Positions 47,145-55,790 of a stretch of DNA of 64,000 bases are shown one piece after another (within the stretch, counting starts at the first letter, position 1; every line of letters starts with the position of its first letter). Where the stretch lies: assembly GCF_035917235.1 (NCBI RefSeq), contig NZ_CP108423.1, positions 3,351,001 through 3,415,000 of the forward strand. Reading direction: 5' to 3'. The DNA is from Streptomyces sp. NBC_01294 (GTDB lineage Bacteria > Actinomycetota > Actinomycetes > Streptomycetales > Streptomycetaceae). A program made the translations under genes and the position numbers. The notes below the pieces were generated by a model that had not been told where the DNA came from, ran no database searches, and was given only the letters and a program-made list of their open reading frames with translations.

Positions 47145-48358
47145 CGGTCGAACCGACCCGGCTGGCCGTCCGGGACGCCCTGTCCGAGGCCGTCGCGGGC
47201 ATGCTGCGCCGCCCCGGCCGGGCCGTGCTCACCGCGCTCGGGACCGTGCTCGGCGTCGGCAGTTTCGTGGCCGTGCTCGGTCTGACCGCCACCATCTCTT
47301 CCCAGATCGACGGCCGGTTCAACGTCCTCACCGCCACCGAGGTGACCGTCGAGGACGTCGCCGTCCAGCAGAACGAGTTCGCCGGACCCGGCTTCCCCGC
47401 CGACGCCGAACAGCGGCTGCGCGCGGTCGCGGGCATCCGAGACGCCGGGGTCCTGTGGACCGTACGGCTGGACTCGACGACCACGATCGGCGCCCTGCCC
47501 TCCGGCGGCGGCAACACCACCACCGGCACCACCGTCGTCGCCGCCTCTCCCGGGGCCGTCGCCGCCCTCGTGCCCACCCTCCAGGAGGGCCGCCTCTACG
47601 ACGAGTTCGCCGAGCAGAGCCGACAGCGCGTCGTGCTCATCGGCAGCGGGGTCGCCGAACGCCTCGGCATCACCACCCTGGCCACCCGCCCCGCCCTCTA
47701 CATCGGCCAGGAGCCCTTCACCGTGGCGGGCATCATCGCCGACGTGGAGCGCAAGCCGGAGAACCTGCTGTCCGTCCTCGTGCCCCGGGCCACCGCCCAG
47801 GAGCTGTGGGGGCCACCCGCACCCGGCGGCGCGACCATGCTGATCGCCACCGAGCTCGGCGCCGCCCGCCAGGTCGCCGACCTCGCCCCGCTCGCGCTGC
47901 GCCCCGACCACCCCGAGTACCTCAAGGCCGTGCCGCCGCCCGACCCCCGGATGCTGCGCTCCGGCGTCACCTCCGACCTGAGCGCGCTGTTCCTGCTGCT
48001 CGCCGGGATCTGCCTGGTCATCGGCGCCGTCGGGATCGCCAACACCACCCTGGTCGCCGTACTGGAGCGGACCGGCGAGATCGGGCTGCGCCGGGCGCTC
48101 GGTGCGCGGGGCCGGCACATCTCGGCGCAGTTCCTCACCGAGTCCGCGGCCCTGGGGGCGCTCGGCGGCCTGGTCGGCACGTCGCTGGGCGAGCTGACCG
48201 TGGTCGGCGTCTGTCTCGCCCGGGACTGGACGCCGGTGATCCATCCGGTCACCGTGGCCGCGGCGCCGCTCGTCGGCCTGGTCACAGGGCTGCTGGCCGG
48301 GCTGCATCCCGCCTGGCGGGCGGCCCGTGTCGAACCGGCCGAGGCCCTGCGAAGATAG
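47141..48358 (+). CDS. ABC transporter permease (MacB/FtsX type)
   Basis: 405 residues: one N-terminal helix (GRAVLTALGTVLGVGSFVAV), a large extracellular MacB-PCD domain (about 55-270) and three C-terminal helices (LLLAGICLVIGAVGIANTTL, VERTGEIGLRRALGARGRHI coupling segment, and a last helix). With the ATPase and the adaptor it makes a tripartite exporter or mechanotransducing complex. Confidence 0.93.
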   Translation: MTVEPTRLAVRDALSEAVAGMLRRPGRAVLTALGTVLGVGSFVAVLGLTATISSQIDGRFNVLTATEVTVEDVAVQQNEFAGPGFPADAEQRLRAVAGIRDAGVLWTVRLDSTTTIGALPSGGGNTTTGTTVVAASPGAVAALVPTLQEGRLYDEFAEQSRQRVVLIGSGVAERLGITTLATRPALYIGQEPFTVAGIIADVERKPENLLSVLVPRATAQELWGPPAPGGATMLIATELGAARQVADLAPLALRPDHPEYLKAVPPPDPRMLRSGVTSDLSALFLLLAGICLVIGAVGIANTTLVAVLERTGEIGLRRALGARGRHISAQFLTESAALGALGGLVGTSLGELTVVGVCLARDWTPVIHPVTVAAAPLVGLVTGLLAGLHPAWRAARVEPAEALRR

Positions 48359-48410
48359 CGGCGGCGCGCCTGAACGTCAGAGCCGACCCGCGCTCGGAGG
48401 TGGTGGTCCC

Positions 48411-48788
48411 GTGAACCCGAAGCCGTACGCGTACGACGGCGCCGCAGACCCCACCGCCGTCCCGGCCGCGCTCGGCCTCGGCCTGCTCGCCGTCGGCGGC
48501 TGGCTGCTGACGACCGTCCGCCCCTGGCAGAAGCCGGAGAGCCCGCTCGTGCTGGGGCTCGGCTGGACCGCCTCGGGGGCGCTGCTGCTGTGCGGACTGG
48601 TGCTGCTGGCCCGGTGCGTGCGTACGGTGCACGGCCGGCCGGACCGGGACGGGGACGGGGGCGCGGACCGGGACGGGGACGCCGGTACGGAGGCCGGTAC
48701 GGAGGCCGGTACGGAGGCCGGTACGCACCGCGACGCGGGCACGGGCGGCGCGGGCACGAACAGCACGGGCGCGGGCGCAGCCGGCTGA
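48411..48788 (+). CDS. Small membrane protein with repetitive tail
   Basis: 125 residues from GTG with GGAGG upstream. Two helices (VPAALGLGLLAVGGWLLTTV and ASGALLLCGLVLLARCV) lead to a hydrophilic tail of Asp/Gly and four GTEA units coded by a 12-bp tandem repeat (about 48688-48724). 52 bp after the permease gene, same direction. No family recognised. Confidence 0.65.
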   Translation: MNPKPYAYDGAADPTAVPAALGLGLLAVGGWLLTTVRPWQKPESPLVLGLGWTASGALLLCGLVLLARCVRTVHGRPDRDGDGGADRDGDAGTEAGTEAGTEAGTHRDAGTGGAGTNSTGAGAAG

Positions 48789-48835
48789 GCAAGCGCCGAG
48801 CGGGCGGCGCCCGTGAGGGCGCCGCCGGCGCGCGG

Positions 48836-50119
48836 TCAGGCCTTCGGGGCCACCTTCGACAGGCCGTTGATGATGCGGTCCATCGCGTCGCCGCCCGTCG
48901 GGTCGGTCAGGTTGGCCAGCATCTTCAGGGTGAACCTCATCAGCACCGGGTGGGTCAGGCCGCGCTGCGCGGCGATCTTCATGACCTTCGGGTTGCCGAT
49001 CAGCTTCACGAACGCGCGGCCCAGCGTGTAGTAGCCCCCGTAGGTCTCCTTGAGCACCTTCGGGTAGTTGTGCAGCGCCAGCTCGCGCTGCGCCGGGGTG
49101 GCCCGGGCGTGCGCCTGCACGATGACGTCGGCCGCGACCCGGCCCGACTCCATGGCGTACGCGATGCCCTCGCCGTTGAACGGGTTGACGAGCCCGCCCG
49201 CGTCACCGACGAGCAGCAGGCCCTTGGTGTAGTGCGGCTGCCGGTTGAAGGCCATCGGCAGGGCCGCGCCGCGGATCGGCTGCGTCATGTTGTCGGGGGT
49301 GTAGCCCCAGTCCTCCGGCATGGACGCGCACCAGGCCTTGAGGACCTCGCGCCAGTCCAGCTCCTTGAAGGCGGAGGAGGAGTTGAGGATGCCGAGGCCG
49401 ACGTTGGACGTGCCGTCGCCCATGCCGAAGATCCAGCCGTAGCCGGGCAGCAGCCGGTCCTGCGCGCCGCGCCGGTCCCACAGCTCCAGCCAGGACTCCA
49501 GGTAGTCGTCGTCGTGCCGCGGCGAGGTGAAGTACGTCCGCACGGCGACGCCCATCGGGCGGTCCTCGCGCCGGTGCAGGCCCATCGCCAGCGACAGCCG
49601 GGAGGAGTTGCCGTCGGCCGCGACGACCAGCGGGGCGTGGAAGGTGACCGGGGTCTTCTCCTCGCCCAGCTTCGCCTGCACGCCCGTGATGTGGCCGGTG
49701 CGCGCGTCGCGTACGGGCTCGCCGACGGTGCAGCGCTCGTACAGCCGGGCGCCGGCCTTCTGCGCCTGGCGGGCCAGGGTCTCGTCGAAGTCGTCGCGCT
49801 TGCGGACCAGTCCGTAGTCCGGGAAGGAGGCGAGTTCCGGCCAGTCCAGCTGGAGCCGCTGCCCGCCGCCGATGATCCGCAGACCCTTGTTCCGCAGCCA
49901 GCCGGCCTCTTCGGAGATGTCGATGCCCATGGCCACCAGCTGCTTGGTGGCGCGCGGGGTCAGTCCGTCGCCGCAGACCTTCTCGCGCGGGAACGCCGTC
50001 TTCTCCAGCAGCAGGACGTCCAATCCGGCCTTGGCGAGGTAGTAGGCGGTGGTCGAGCCGGCGGGCCCGGCCCCGACGACGATCACGTCCGCGGAGTGTT
50101 CGGAGAGGAGCTCGGTCAC
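48836..50119 (-). CDS. Geranylgeranyl-reductase-family flavoprotein (menaquinone side-chain reductase candidate)
   Basis: 427 residues, FAD-dependent. Seen: dinucleotide motif DVIVVGAGPAGSTTAYYLAK (11-30), the substrate-side motif REKVCGDGLTPRA, and GDAGGLVNPFNGEGIAYAMESG for the second FAD contact. Relatives reduce isoprenoid double bonds (archaeal lipids; MenJ on mycobacterial MK-9). With menG, mqnC, mqnA and the polyprenyl synthase nearby, partial reduction of the menaquinone tail (MK-9(H4-H8) in Streptomyces) is the likely task. The substrate is inferred. Confidence 0.85.
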   Translation of the reverse strand: MTELLSEHSADVIVVGAGPAGSTTAYYLAKAGLDVLLLEKTAFPREKVCGDGLTPRATKQLVAMGIDISEEAGWLRNKGLRIIGGGQRLQLDWPELASFPDYGLVRKRDDFDETLARQAQKAGARLYERCTVGEPVRDARTGHITGVQAKLGEEKTPVTFHAPLVVAADGNSSRLSLAMGLHRREDRPMGVAVRTYFTSPRHDDDYLESWLELWDRRGAQDRLLPGYGWIFGMGDGTSNVGLGILNSSSAFKELDWREVLKAWCASMPEDWGYTPDNMTQPIRGAALPMAFNRQPHYTKGLLLVGDAGGLVNPFNGEGIAYAMESGRVAADVIVQAHARATPAQRELALHNYPKVLKETYGGYYTLGRAFVKLIGNPKVMKIAAQRGLTHPVLMRFTLKMLANLTDPTGGDAMDRIINGLSKVAPKA

Positions 50120-50217
50120 TGCGGGGTCTCCCGAAGGCTCGATAAAGGGTGCCCAACGGCACCGGACATGTGCAGTCTATGCAGCGAGAGAGATCGCGAA
50201 CCGAAGGGCTGCCTCCT

Positions 50218-50748
50218 GTGACCACCTCGCCGACCCGGCCGCTCCCCGCCGTACAGCTCCGCGTGCCCACTGACGAGGACGCGCACGCCTGGCACGCGGT
50301 CTTCGCCGATCCCGACGTCATGGAGTTCCTCGGTGGTCCCGCGGAGCTGTCCGCGTACGAGGAGATCACCGCGCGGCAGCGCATGCACGACGCGCAGCTC
50401 GGCTACTGCCTGTGGACCCTGCTGGACGCGGAGGGCGCGGTGATCGGCTTCACCGGGGCCCAGCCGTGGCCGCGGGAGAAGGAGTGGGGGCCGGTCGGGG
50501 AGATCGAGATCGGCTGGCGGCTGGGGCGTTCCGCGTGGGGGCGGGGCTACGCGTATGCCGCTGCGCTGGCCACGCTGGAACGGGTGCGGGGGGCGGGGGT
50601 TCCGCATGTGGTGGCGATGATCGACGATGCCAACGCCCGTTCGATCGCGGTGGCGGAGCGGCTGGGCATGACGCTTGCCGAGCGGTTCCCGCTGCCCGGT
50701 GGCACCCGCCACGCCCGCCGCTACGAGCTGGCGCTCGCGCGGGGCTGA
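50218..50748 (+). CDS. GNAT-family N-acetyltransferase (RimJ/RimL-like)
   Basis: 176 residues from GTG 50218, chosen because AAGGG lies upstream and the GNAT fold (TRPLPAVQLRVPTDEDA) begins soon after; an ATG at 50179 would add 13 residues. The acetyl-CoA motif A region is GEIEIGWRLGRSAWGRGYAYA, followed by IDDANARSIAVAERLGM. Substrate unknown. Divergent from the flavoprotein gene. Confidence 0.85.
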   Translation: MTTSPTRPLPAVQLRVPTDEDAHAWHAVFADPDVMEFLGGPAELSAYEEITARQRMHDAQLGYCLWTLLDAEGAVIGFTGAQPWPREKEWGPVGEIEIGWRLGRSAWGRGYAYAAALATLERVRGAGVPHVVAMIDDANARSIAVAERLGMTLAERFPLPGGTRHARRYELALARG

Positions 50749-50757
50749 GGAACGGGC

Positions 50758-51155
50758 GGGTACGGGTTCACGCGCGTGCGGGACTTTCACCCCCTCGAGC
50801 CCTCTCCGCGGCCGGTGGTTGCCCACCCGCCCCCTTGGCGGGAGCCGGTCGGGCGGGATCCGGACCGGGGGCGGTGGCTTCGGGGGCCTGATTCCCTCAC
50901 TCAGCATCAGGGATGGTTTGGGGGTTTCCCGTCAGTCTCATCGTCTCTCCGTGTCGGGCCGGTCCCTCAAGGGCGCTCCTTCGTCGCGTCGCTGCGCGAT
51001 GGCCTGCGGCCACCCTTGACCGACCGACCCGCCACGGAAATCCGAAGACCGACGGGAACCCCCCAAAGGAACGGGCCGGCCATTGCCTATTCAGGGGCGG
51101 GCCGATCAGCGACCCCCGGGCGGAGCCCGGGGCGCCTCAAATCGCTACGCGCTCC
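50758..51155 (+). repeat. Left arm of a ~1.2-kb inverted-repeat element
   Basis: About 400 bp that recur in inverted orientation at 51541-51961. The outer 50 bp and the interval about 50925-51085 are nearly identical, including a long uninterrupted block (about 50933-51027, one mismatch). The inner end shares CCGATCAGCGACCCCCGGG and AAATCGCTACGCGCTCC. It begins 9 bp after the GNAT stop. Frames inside it lack codon bias. Confidence 0.9.
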
Positions 51156-51540
51156 GCCCTCATGGCGGCTGCAGTCCGCCTGTGGCCGGACATAAGCCGC
51201 CACAGATCGCTACGCGCTCCTCGACGAGGGCGACTGGCAGCCGTCCGGGGCTGATGAGGGCTGTCGAAGGGGGGTGGAGGGGCGAATGCTCGGCTCAGCC
51301 GAGGTGTACCCCGGTCAGCGCGGGGGTGGCATCACAAATGGACGTCCAGACCAGGGCAATTGGGGCAATTTGCCGCCCCTCTCAACCCTCCACGCCGCCA
51401 GACCCGGGTACACATCGGAATAGCCGTCGTCCGGCGCTTTTCCTCCCCCAAGCGGCTGGCAGACGCCCCGATTGCTCACGCCCAAGGGCCGTGGGCGGCC
51501 TATGTCCAGCCCCAGACGGTCGGCGGACGCCGAGACGTGA
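51156..51540. other. Core of the inverted-repeat element, no gene seen
   Basis: 385 bp with no coding bias. It holds another copy of ATCGCTACGCGCTCCTC (51206-51222) and an AT-richer patch around GGGCAATTGGGGCAATTT (51353-51370). No transposase, RNA gene or att site was recognised. Confidence 0.6.
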
Positions 51541-51961
51541 GGAGCGCGTAGCGATTTGGCGCGCGACCCCCGACCTGCCCGGGGGTCGCTGATCGGGCCG
51601 TCTTGGCTCAGCAATCGCCGGCCCGTTCCTTTGGGGGGTTCCCGTCGGTCTTCGGATTTCCGTGGCGGGACGGTCGGTCAAGGGTGGCCGCAGGCCATCG
51701 CGCAGCGACGCGACGAAGGAGCGCCCTTGAGGGACCGGCCCGACACGGAGAGACGATGAGACTGACGGGAACCCCCCAAACCATCCCTGATGCTGGGTGA
51801 GGGAATCAGGCCCCCGAAGCCCCCGCCGCACGACCTGATGCCGGACGCCGAGATCCCGCCACCCGGAGCACGACCCGCGGGGAGGGGGCGGGTGGGCAGC
51901 CACCGGCCGTGGAGAGGGGCCCGAGGGGGTGGAAGTCCCGCACGCGCGTGAACCCGTACCC
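51541..51961 (-). repeat. Right arm of the inverted-repeat element
   Basis: Reverse-complement partner of 50758-51155, a little longer through small insertions (notably near 51830-51880). It ends 2 bp before the stop of the minus-strand glutaminase gene. Confidence 0.9.
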
Positions 51962-51963
51962 CC

Positions 51964-52893
51964 CTAGAACACCGACAAGCCCGTCAGGGTCGTGAAGCGG
52001 TCCAGGGCGGCTACGCCCGCGACCGAGTTGCCGCGGGCGTCGAGGCCCGGGCTCCACACCGCCAGCACGCACTGGCCCGGGACGACCGCGACAATCCCGC
52101 CGCCGACCCCGCTCTTGCCCGGCAGACCGACGCGGTAGGCGAACTCGCCCGCCGCGTCGTACGTCCCGCACGTCAGCATCACCGCGTTGATCTGCTTCGC
52201 CTCGCTGCGCGTCAGGAGCCGCGAGCCGTCCGCGCGGAGCCCGTGCCGGGCCAGGAAGCGCCCGGCGCGGGCCAGGTCGGCGCAGGTCATCTCGATGGAG
52301 CACTGCCAGAAATAGTGCTCCAGCAGCGCGGGCACCGGGTTGTCGATGTTCCCGTACGAGGCCATGAAGTGGGCGACGGCCGCGTTGCGGTCGCCGTGCT
52401 CCTGCTCGGAGGCCGCGACCTCGGCGTCGAACCCTATGTCCGGGTTCTGGCTCTCCTGCCGCAGGAACTCCAGCAGTTCGCTGCTCGCGTCGCCGGTGAG
52501 GGTCTGGAGCCGGTCGGTGACCACGAGGGCGCCCGCATTGATGAACGGATTGCGTGGAATGCCGTTTTCGTACTCCAGCTGTACGAGCGAGTTGAACGGG
52601 TTGCCGGACGGTTCCCGGCCGACCCGCTCCCACAGGCTGTCGCCGCCCTCGGCCAGGGCCAGGGCGAGCGCGAAGACCTTGGTGATGGACTGGGCGGAGA
52701 ACGGCACCTGCCAGTCCCCCACCCCGGAGACGTTGCCGTCGAGGTCGGCGATGGCCATCCCGAACTGCCGCGGGTCGACCGCGGCGAGTGCCGGGATGTA
52801 CTCGGCGGGCGTGCCGCTGCCCACCAGCGGGGCGATGTCGGCCGCGATCTGCTTCAGCAGGGGCCCGTAGTCCGTGGGCGCAGCGTCGGGCAC
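51964..52893 (-). CDS. glsA: Glutaminase
   Basis: 309 residues, serine-dependent beta-lactamase-like glutaminase converting glutamine to glutamate and ammonia. Seen: the S-x-x-K pair in FSAQSITKVF (Ser69, Lys72), GNPFNSLVQLEY, NPFINAGALVV, the Tyr of the NAAVAHFMASYGN block, and SGVGGGIVAVVPG at the C-terminal active-site loop. The GTG at 52893 is chosen because AAGGA lies 9 bases upstream, 5 bp past the menG stop, so it is co-transcribed with menG. Confidence 0.92.
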   Translation of the reverse strand: MPDAAPTDYGPLLKQIAADIAPLVGSGTPAEYIPALAAVDPRQFGMAIADLDGNVSGVGDWQVPFSAQSITKVFALALALAEGGDSLWERVGREPSGNPFNSLVQLEYENGIPRNPFINAGALVVTDRLQTLTGDASSELLEFLRQESQNPDIGFDAEVAASEQEHGDRNAAVAHFMASYGNIDNPVPALLEHYFWQCSIEMTCADLARAGRFLARHGLRADGSRLLTRSEAKQINAVMLTCGTYDAAGEFAYRVGLPGKSGVGGGIVAVVPGQCVLAVWSPGLDARGNSVAGVAALDRFTTLTGLSVF

Positions 52894-52898
52894 GGCGG

Positions 52899-53591
52899 TC
52901 AGTCCTTGGTGCCCCGGTGCAGCGCGACGATGCCGCCGCTGAGGTTGCGCCAGGCGACCTTGCCCCACCCGGCCTTCTGCAGCAGGGCGGCGAGCGCCGG
53001 CTGGTCGGGCCATTCGCGGATGGATTCGGCGAGGTACACGTACGCGTCGGGGTTGGACGACACGGCGCGGGCCACGGGCGGCAGGGCGCGCATCAGGTAC
53101 TCGGTGTAGACCGTGCGGAACGGCGCCCAGGTGGGCTGCGAGAACTCGCAGATGACGACCTGGCCGCCGGGCTTGGTCACCCGGTACAGCTCACGCAGGG
53201 CCGCTTCGGTGTCCTGGACGTTGCGCAGGCCGAAGGAGATCGTCACGGTGTCGAAGACGTCGTCCTTGAACGGCAGCTTCGTCGCGTCGCCCGCGGTCAG
53301 CGGCAGCCAGGAGTGCTTCTTCTTGCCCTCCCGCAGCATGCCGAGGGAGAAGTCGCAGGGGACGACGTACGCGCCGGCGGCGGCGAAGGGCAGCGAGGAG
53401 GTCGCGGTCCCTGCGGCCAGGTCGAGGACCTTCTGCCCGGGGCGCGCGCCGACCGCCTTGGCGACCTCCTTGCGCCACACCCTGTCCTGGCCGAGGGAGA
53501 GGACGTCGTTGGTGAGGTCGTAGTTCGCCGCGACCCTGTCGAACATGGAGGCGACTTCGTGCGGCTGCTTGTCCAGGGAAGCCCTTGTCAC
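52899..53591 (-). CDS. menG: Demethylmenaquinone methyltransferase
   Basis: 230 residues, class I SAM methyltransferase of the UbiE/MenG family; it methylates demethylmenaquinone in the last ring step. Seen: [24 protein letters not shown] motif [34 protein letters not shown] and the C-terminal [15 protein letters not shown] start. Shares its transcript with the glutaminase gene. Confidence 0.95.
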   Translation of the reverse strand: MTRASLDKQPHEVASMFDRVAANYDLTNDVLSLGQDRVWRKEVAKAVGARPGQKVLDLAAGTATSSLPFAAAGAYVVPCDFSLGMLREGKKKHSWLPLTAGDATKLPFKDDVFDTVTISFGLRNVQDTEAALRELYRVTKPGGQVVICEFSQPTWAPFRTVYTEYLMRALPPVARAVSSNPDAYVYLAESIREWPDQPALAALLQKAGWGKVAWRNLSGGIVALHRGTKD

Positions 53592-53717
53592 TGGCGTTCG
53601 CCCCTCGGTGTGCGATGCGGATCGGCGGGTACGGCCCCATCCTCTCAGGCCGCGCCGCCCCCGACTGCGGGGGCTCCACCGGCACCCCGCCCCGTAGCGG
53701 GCCGGCGCCTCCCCGTA

Positions 53718-53739
53718 TAACTGGTCCGAAGGACAGTTA
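53718..53739. promoter_or_regulatory. Inverted repeat between divergent menG and DUF3152 genes
   Basis: TAACTGGTCC-GAA-GGACAGTTA: arms match except for one bulged G. A TTGACT hexamer at 53761-53766 follows on the plus strand. The position suits an operator for either gene. Confidence 0.45.
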
Positions 53740-53859
53740 CGCCGCCGCCCCGCGTCCGCGTTGACTGCCAGGGTGCGGCCCGGTGAGGGTCACCCACCGG
53801 ATCAGGAGCCCCACCGCGGGCGGGTCCGGCAGTGGCCGCCACGAACAGGAAGCTTCACG

Positions 53860-54768
53860 ATGCCGGCAGGCCATACAACCGGTCGCTCCCGCCGCAGCGG
53901 CCCGCGCGCCAGGCGCCGGGCCGAGCGGCGCAGACGGCTTCGGCGCACCCTCCTCATGGGCACGGCGGCGCTGGTCGCGGTCTCGGCGACCGCGTACGCG
54001 CTGCTGCCCGAGGACGAGACCACCACGGCCGCCAAGGGCCGGACCGCCGCCCAGCCCGACGCACCGGACGGTGAGGGCACCGACGCCGCGGGGAACCCGC
54101 TCCCGCAGGGCGGCGCGAAGTCCCCCGAGGCCGCGCAGTCCCCCGCCGCCCCCTCGCAGCAGCCCGCGGGCTCGCCCTCGCCGTCCACCGGCGCCCCCGT
54201 GACGCCCGGCAAGCCCGGCACCTTCACCGCGTCGACCGCCTCCGGCGGCGCGCAGGGCAAGGGCACGACCCGGCGCTGGCGGCTGGAGGTCGAGGCGGGC
54301 AGCGGGGTGGACCCGGAAGCGGCCGCCCGCTCCGTCGAGGCGATCCTCGGGGACCCGCGCGGCTGGACCAAGGACCCGCAGTACGGCTTCCAGCTCGTGG
54401 GAGCGGGCCAGCCGGTGGACTTCACCGTCAAGATCGCGACGCCCAAGACCACCGACTTCCTGTGCGACGTGGTCACCCCTGAGCTGATCGGCGAGACCAA
54501 CTGCCGGGTCGGACACACCGTGGTGGTGAACCTGAAGCGCTGGAAGGAGGGTTCGCCCCAGTTCAGCGGCTCCGTGGAGGAGTACCGGGCGCTGATCGTC
54601 AACCACGAGGTCGGGCACGAACTCGGCCGCGGCCACGAGAGCTGCCCGGGCCCCGGAAAGCCCGCACCCGCGATGATGCAGCAGATCAAGGGCCTGGGCG
54701 GTTGCAAGTCCAATGCCTGGCCGTTCGACGCGAATGGAACCTACCTGTCCGGTCCACACGTCCTCTAG
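53860..54768 (+). CDS. DUF3152 membrane-anchored metalloprotease-like protein
   Basis: 302 residues. A basic N-terminus (RSRRSGPRARRRAERRRRL) and one helix (TLLMGTAALVAVSATAYALL) anchor it. A Pro/Ser/Ala linker leads to the DUF3152 domain (about 140-302) with a zincin-like NHEVGHELGRGHESC motif. Two Cys pairs are likely (LCDVVTPELIGETNC; SC...GGCKS). The fold suggests a zinc endopeptidase outside the cell; activity is unproved for the family. The ATG follows AGGAAG. Confidence 0.87.
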   Translation: MPAGHTTGRSRRSGPRARRRAERRRRLRRTLLMGTAALVAVSATAYALLPEDETTTAAKGRTAAQPDAPDGEGTDAAGNPLPQGGAKSPEAAQSPAAPSQQPAGSPSPSTGAPVTPGKPGTFTASTASGGAQGKGTTRRWRLEVEAGSGVDPEAAARSVEAILGDPRGWTKDPQYGFQLVGAGQPVDFTVKIATPKTTDFLCDVVTPELIGETNCRVGHTVVVNLKRWKEGSPQFSGSVEEYRALIVNHEVGHELGRGHESCPGPGKPAPAMMQQIKGLGGCKSNAWPFDANGTYLSGPHVL

Positions 54769-54822
54769 GGCGGAGGGCGGCCACCGATGGGGCCGACCGG
54801 GGGCCATCGAGGAGTGGGAACC

Positions 54823-55167
54823 GTGCGCGTCGTCAGCTTCAGCGTCCCCACGTGGTTCCCCTCGTACGAGGAACCGGGCGGGCCGCCGACGCCGCACGAG
54901 GGCCTGCCGGTCGAAGCACTGCTGACCGAGCAGGAGTCGGCGGTGTTCCTGTGCCTGGCCACCGGAGCATCCAACCGGGAACTCGCCGTCGAGCTGCAAC
55001 TGTCCGTCAGCACGGTCAAGTTCCACGTGGTCAACATTCGGGCCAAGCTGGGCGGGATCAGCCGCCTGCAGGCCTGTCTGCTGGCCGCCCTCGCCCGGGA
55101 GGACACCCGCCGCGGCGACGCGGACGGCGGGCTCAGCGACGGCGGTGCAGCAGTCGCCCGCCGATGA
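54823..55167 (+). CDS. Small LuxR-type HTH protein without receiver domain
   Basis: 114 residues. GTG with GGAG 8 bases upstream is favoured over an ATG 12 codons earlier. The C-terminal GerE helix-turn-helix is clear: LTEQESAVFLCLATGASNRE, then LAVELQLSVSTVKFHVVNIR. The first 40 residues hold no receiver domain, so no phospho-switch is visible. Its 3' end overlaps the convergent amidohydrolase-like gene by 35 bp. Confidence 0.8.
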   Translation: MRVVSFSVPTWFPSYEEPGGPPTPHEGLPVEALLTEQESAVFLCLATGASNRELAVELQLSVSTVKFHVVNIRAKLGGISRLQACLLAALAREDTRRGDADGGLSDGGAAVARR

Positions 55168-55777
55168 CCGTGGCCACGCAGGTGGTCGCGCCCCGGGCCG
55201 GCAACTCGGCCTCGTCCGCCACCGCGAAGACCGCGAAGCGGGCCGGAACGCCCGCCTCCAGGACCCCGTGGAAGGCCTCCTCGGCCGCGTCCCGCCCCGC
55301 GAAGGGGTCCAGGCTGGGCGGCCCTTCGTATGCCGCCGGCGGCAGGATCGTCAGCCCCGAGCGGGACACCGCCGTGCGCACCGCCGGGATCGTGAAGCGG
55401 CCGCACACCGCCACCACCCCGCGGGCGAGCAGCCGCTGCGTGCCCCGCCGGGCGCTGTTGCCCCACCGCGACTCGGTCATCCTCAGGGCGTCCAGCGCGT
55501 CCGCGCCGGTGATCGGGTCGCCGCCGAGTTCGGTGACCTCGTACGGGTCGTCCGGGTAGTACGTCCGCTCCAGCAGCTCGTCCGCCCCGCGCACCAGCAG
55601 CCCGGGGGTGAGCACCCCGGGCCAGCGGCGGGTCCGGGCGTGCGGATGGGACGCGGCGAGATCCTCGTACGGCCCCACGCGGGCGATCCGGTCACCCTCG
55701 ACGAGGACGGCGCCGCCCGGCACGGGTGCGAACCCCGGCCCGGGGAGGAGGAGTTCGGCGGAGTGAAGCGTCAGCAT
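55133..55777 (-). CDS. Degenerate amidohydrolase (imidazolonepropionase-like composite domain)
   Basis: 214 residues, about half a normal amidohydrolase. The N-terminal composite beta-domain is recognisable (GAVLVEGDRIARVGPYEDLA, TRRWPGVLTPGLLV). The metal-binding HxH that should follow the PGL stretch is absent (LVRGADELLERTYYP). The C-terminus returns to the beta-domain (GATTCVATVIGGRLLHRR). It lies 13 bp after mqnC, likely in its transcript. It may be a structural or regulatory relict; a deaminase role in the menaquinone route would need metal ligands that are not there. Confidence 0.7.
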   Translation of the reverse strand: MLTLHSAELLLPGPGFAPVPGGAVLVEGDRIARVGPYEDLAASHPHARTRRWPGVLTPGLLVRGADELLERTYYPDDPYEVTELGGDPITGADALDALRMTESRWGNSARRGTQRLLARGVVAVCGRFTIPAVRTAVSRSGLTILPPAAYEGPPSLDPFAGRDAAEEAFHGVLEAGVPARFAVFAVADEAELPARGATTCVATVIGGRLLHRRR

Positions 55778-55790
55778 CGTGTCGGACGCG

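Noticed and set aside
50776-51195. Protein in the left repeat arm, with a similar one on the opposite strand of the right arm
   Set aside because: The similarity is due to the inverted repeat at DNA level; no coding bias or ribosome site.
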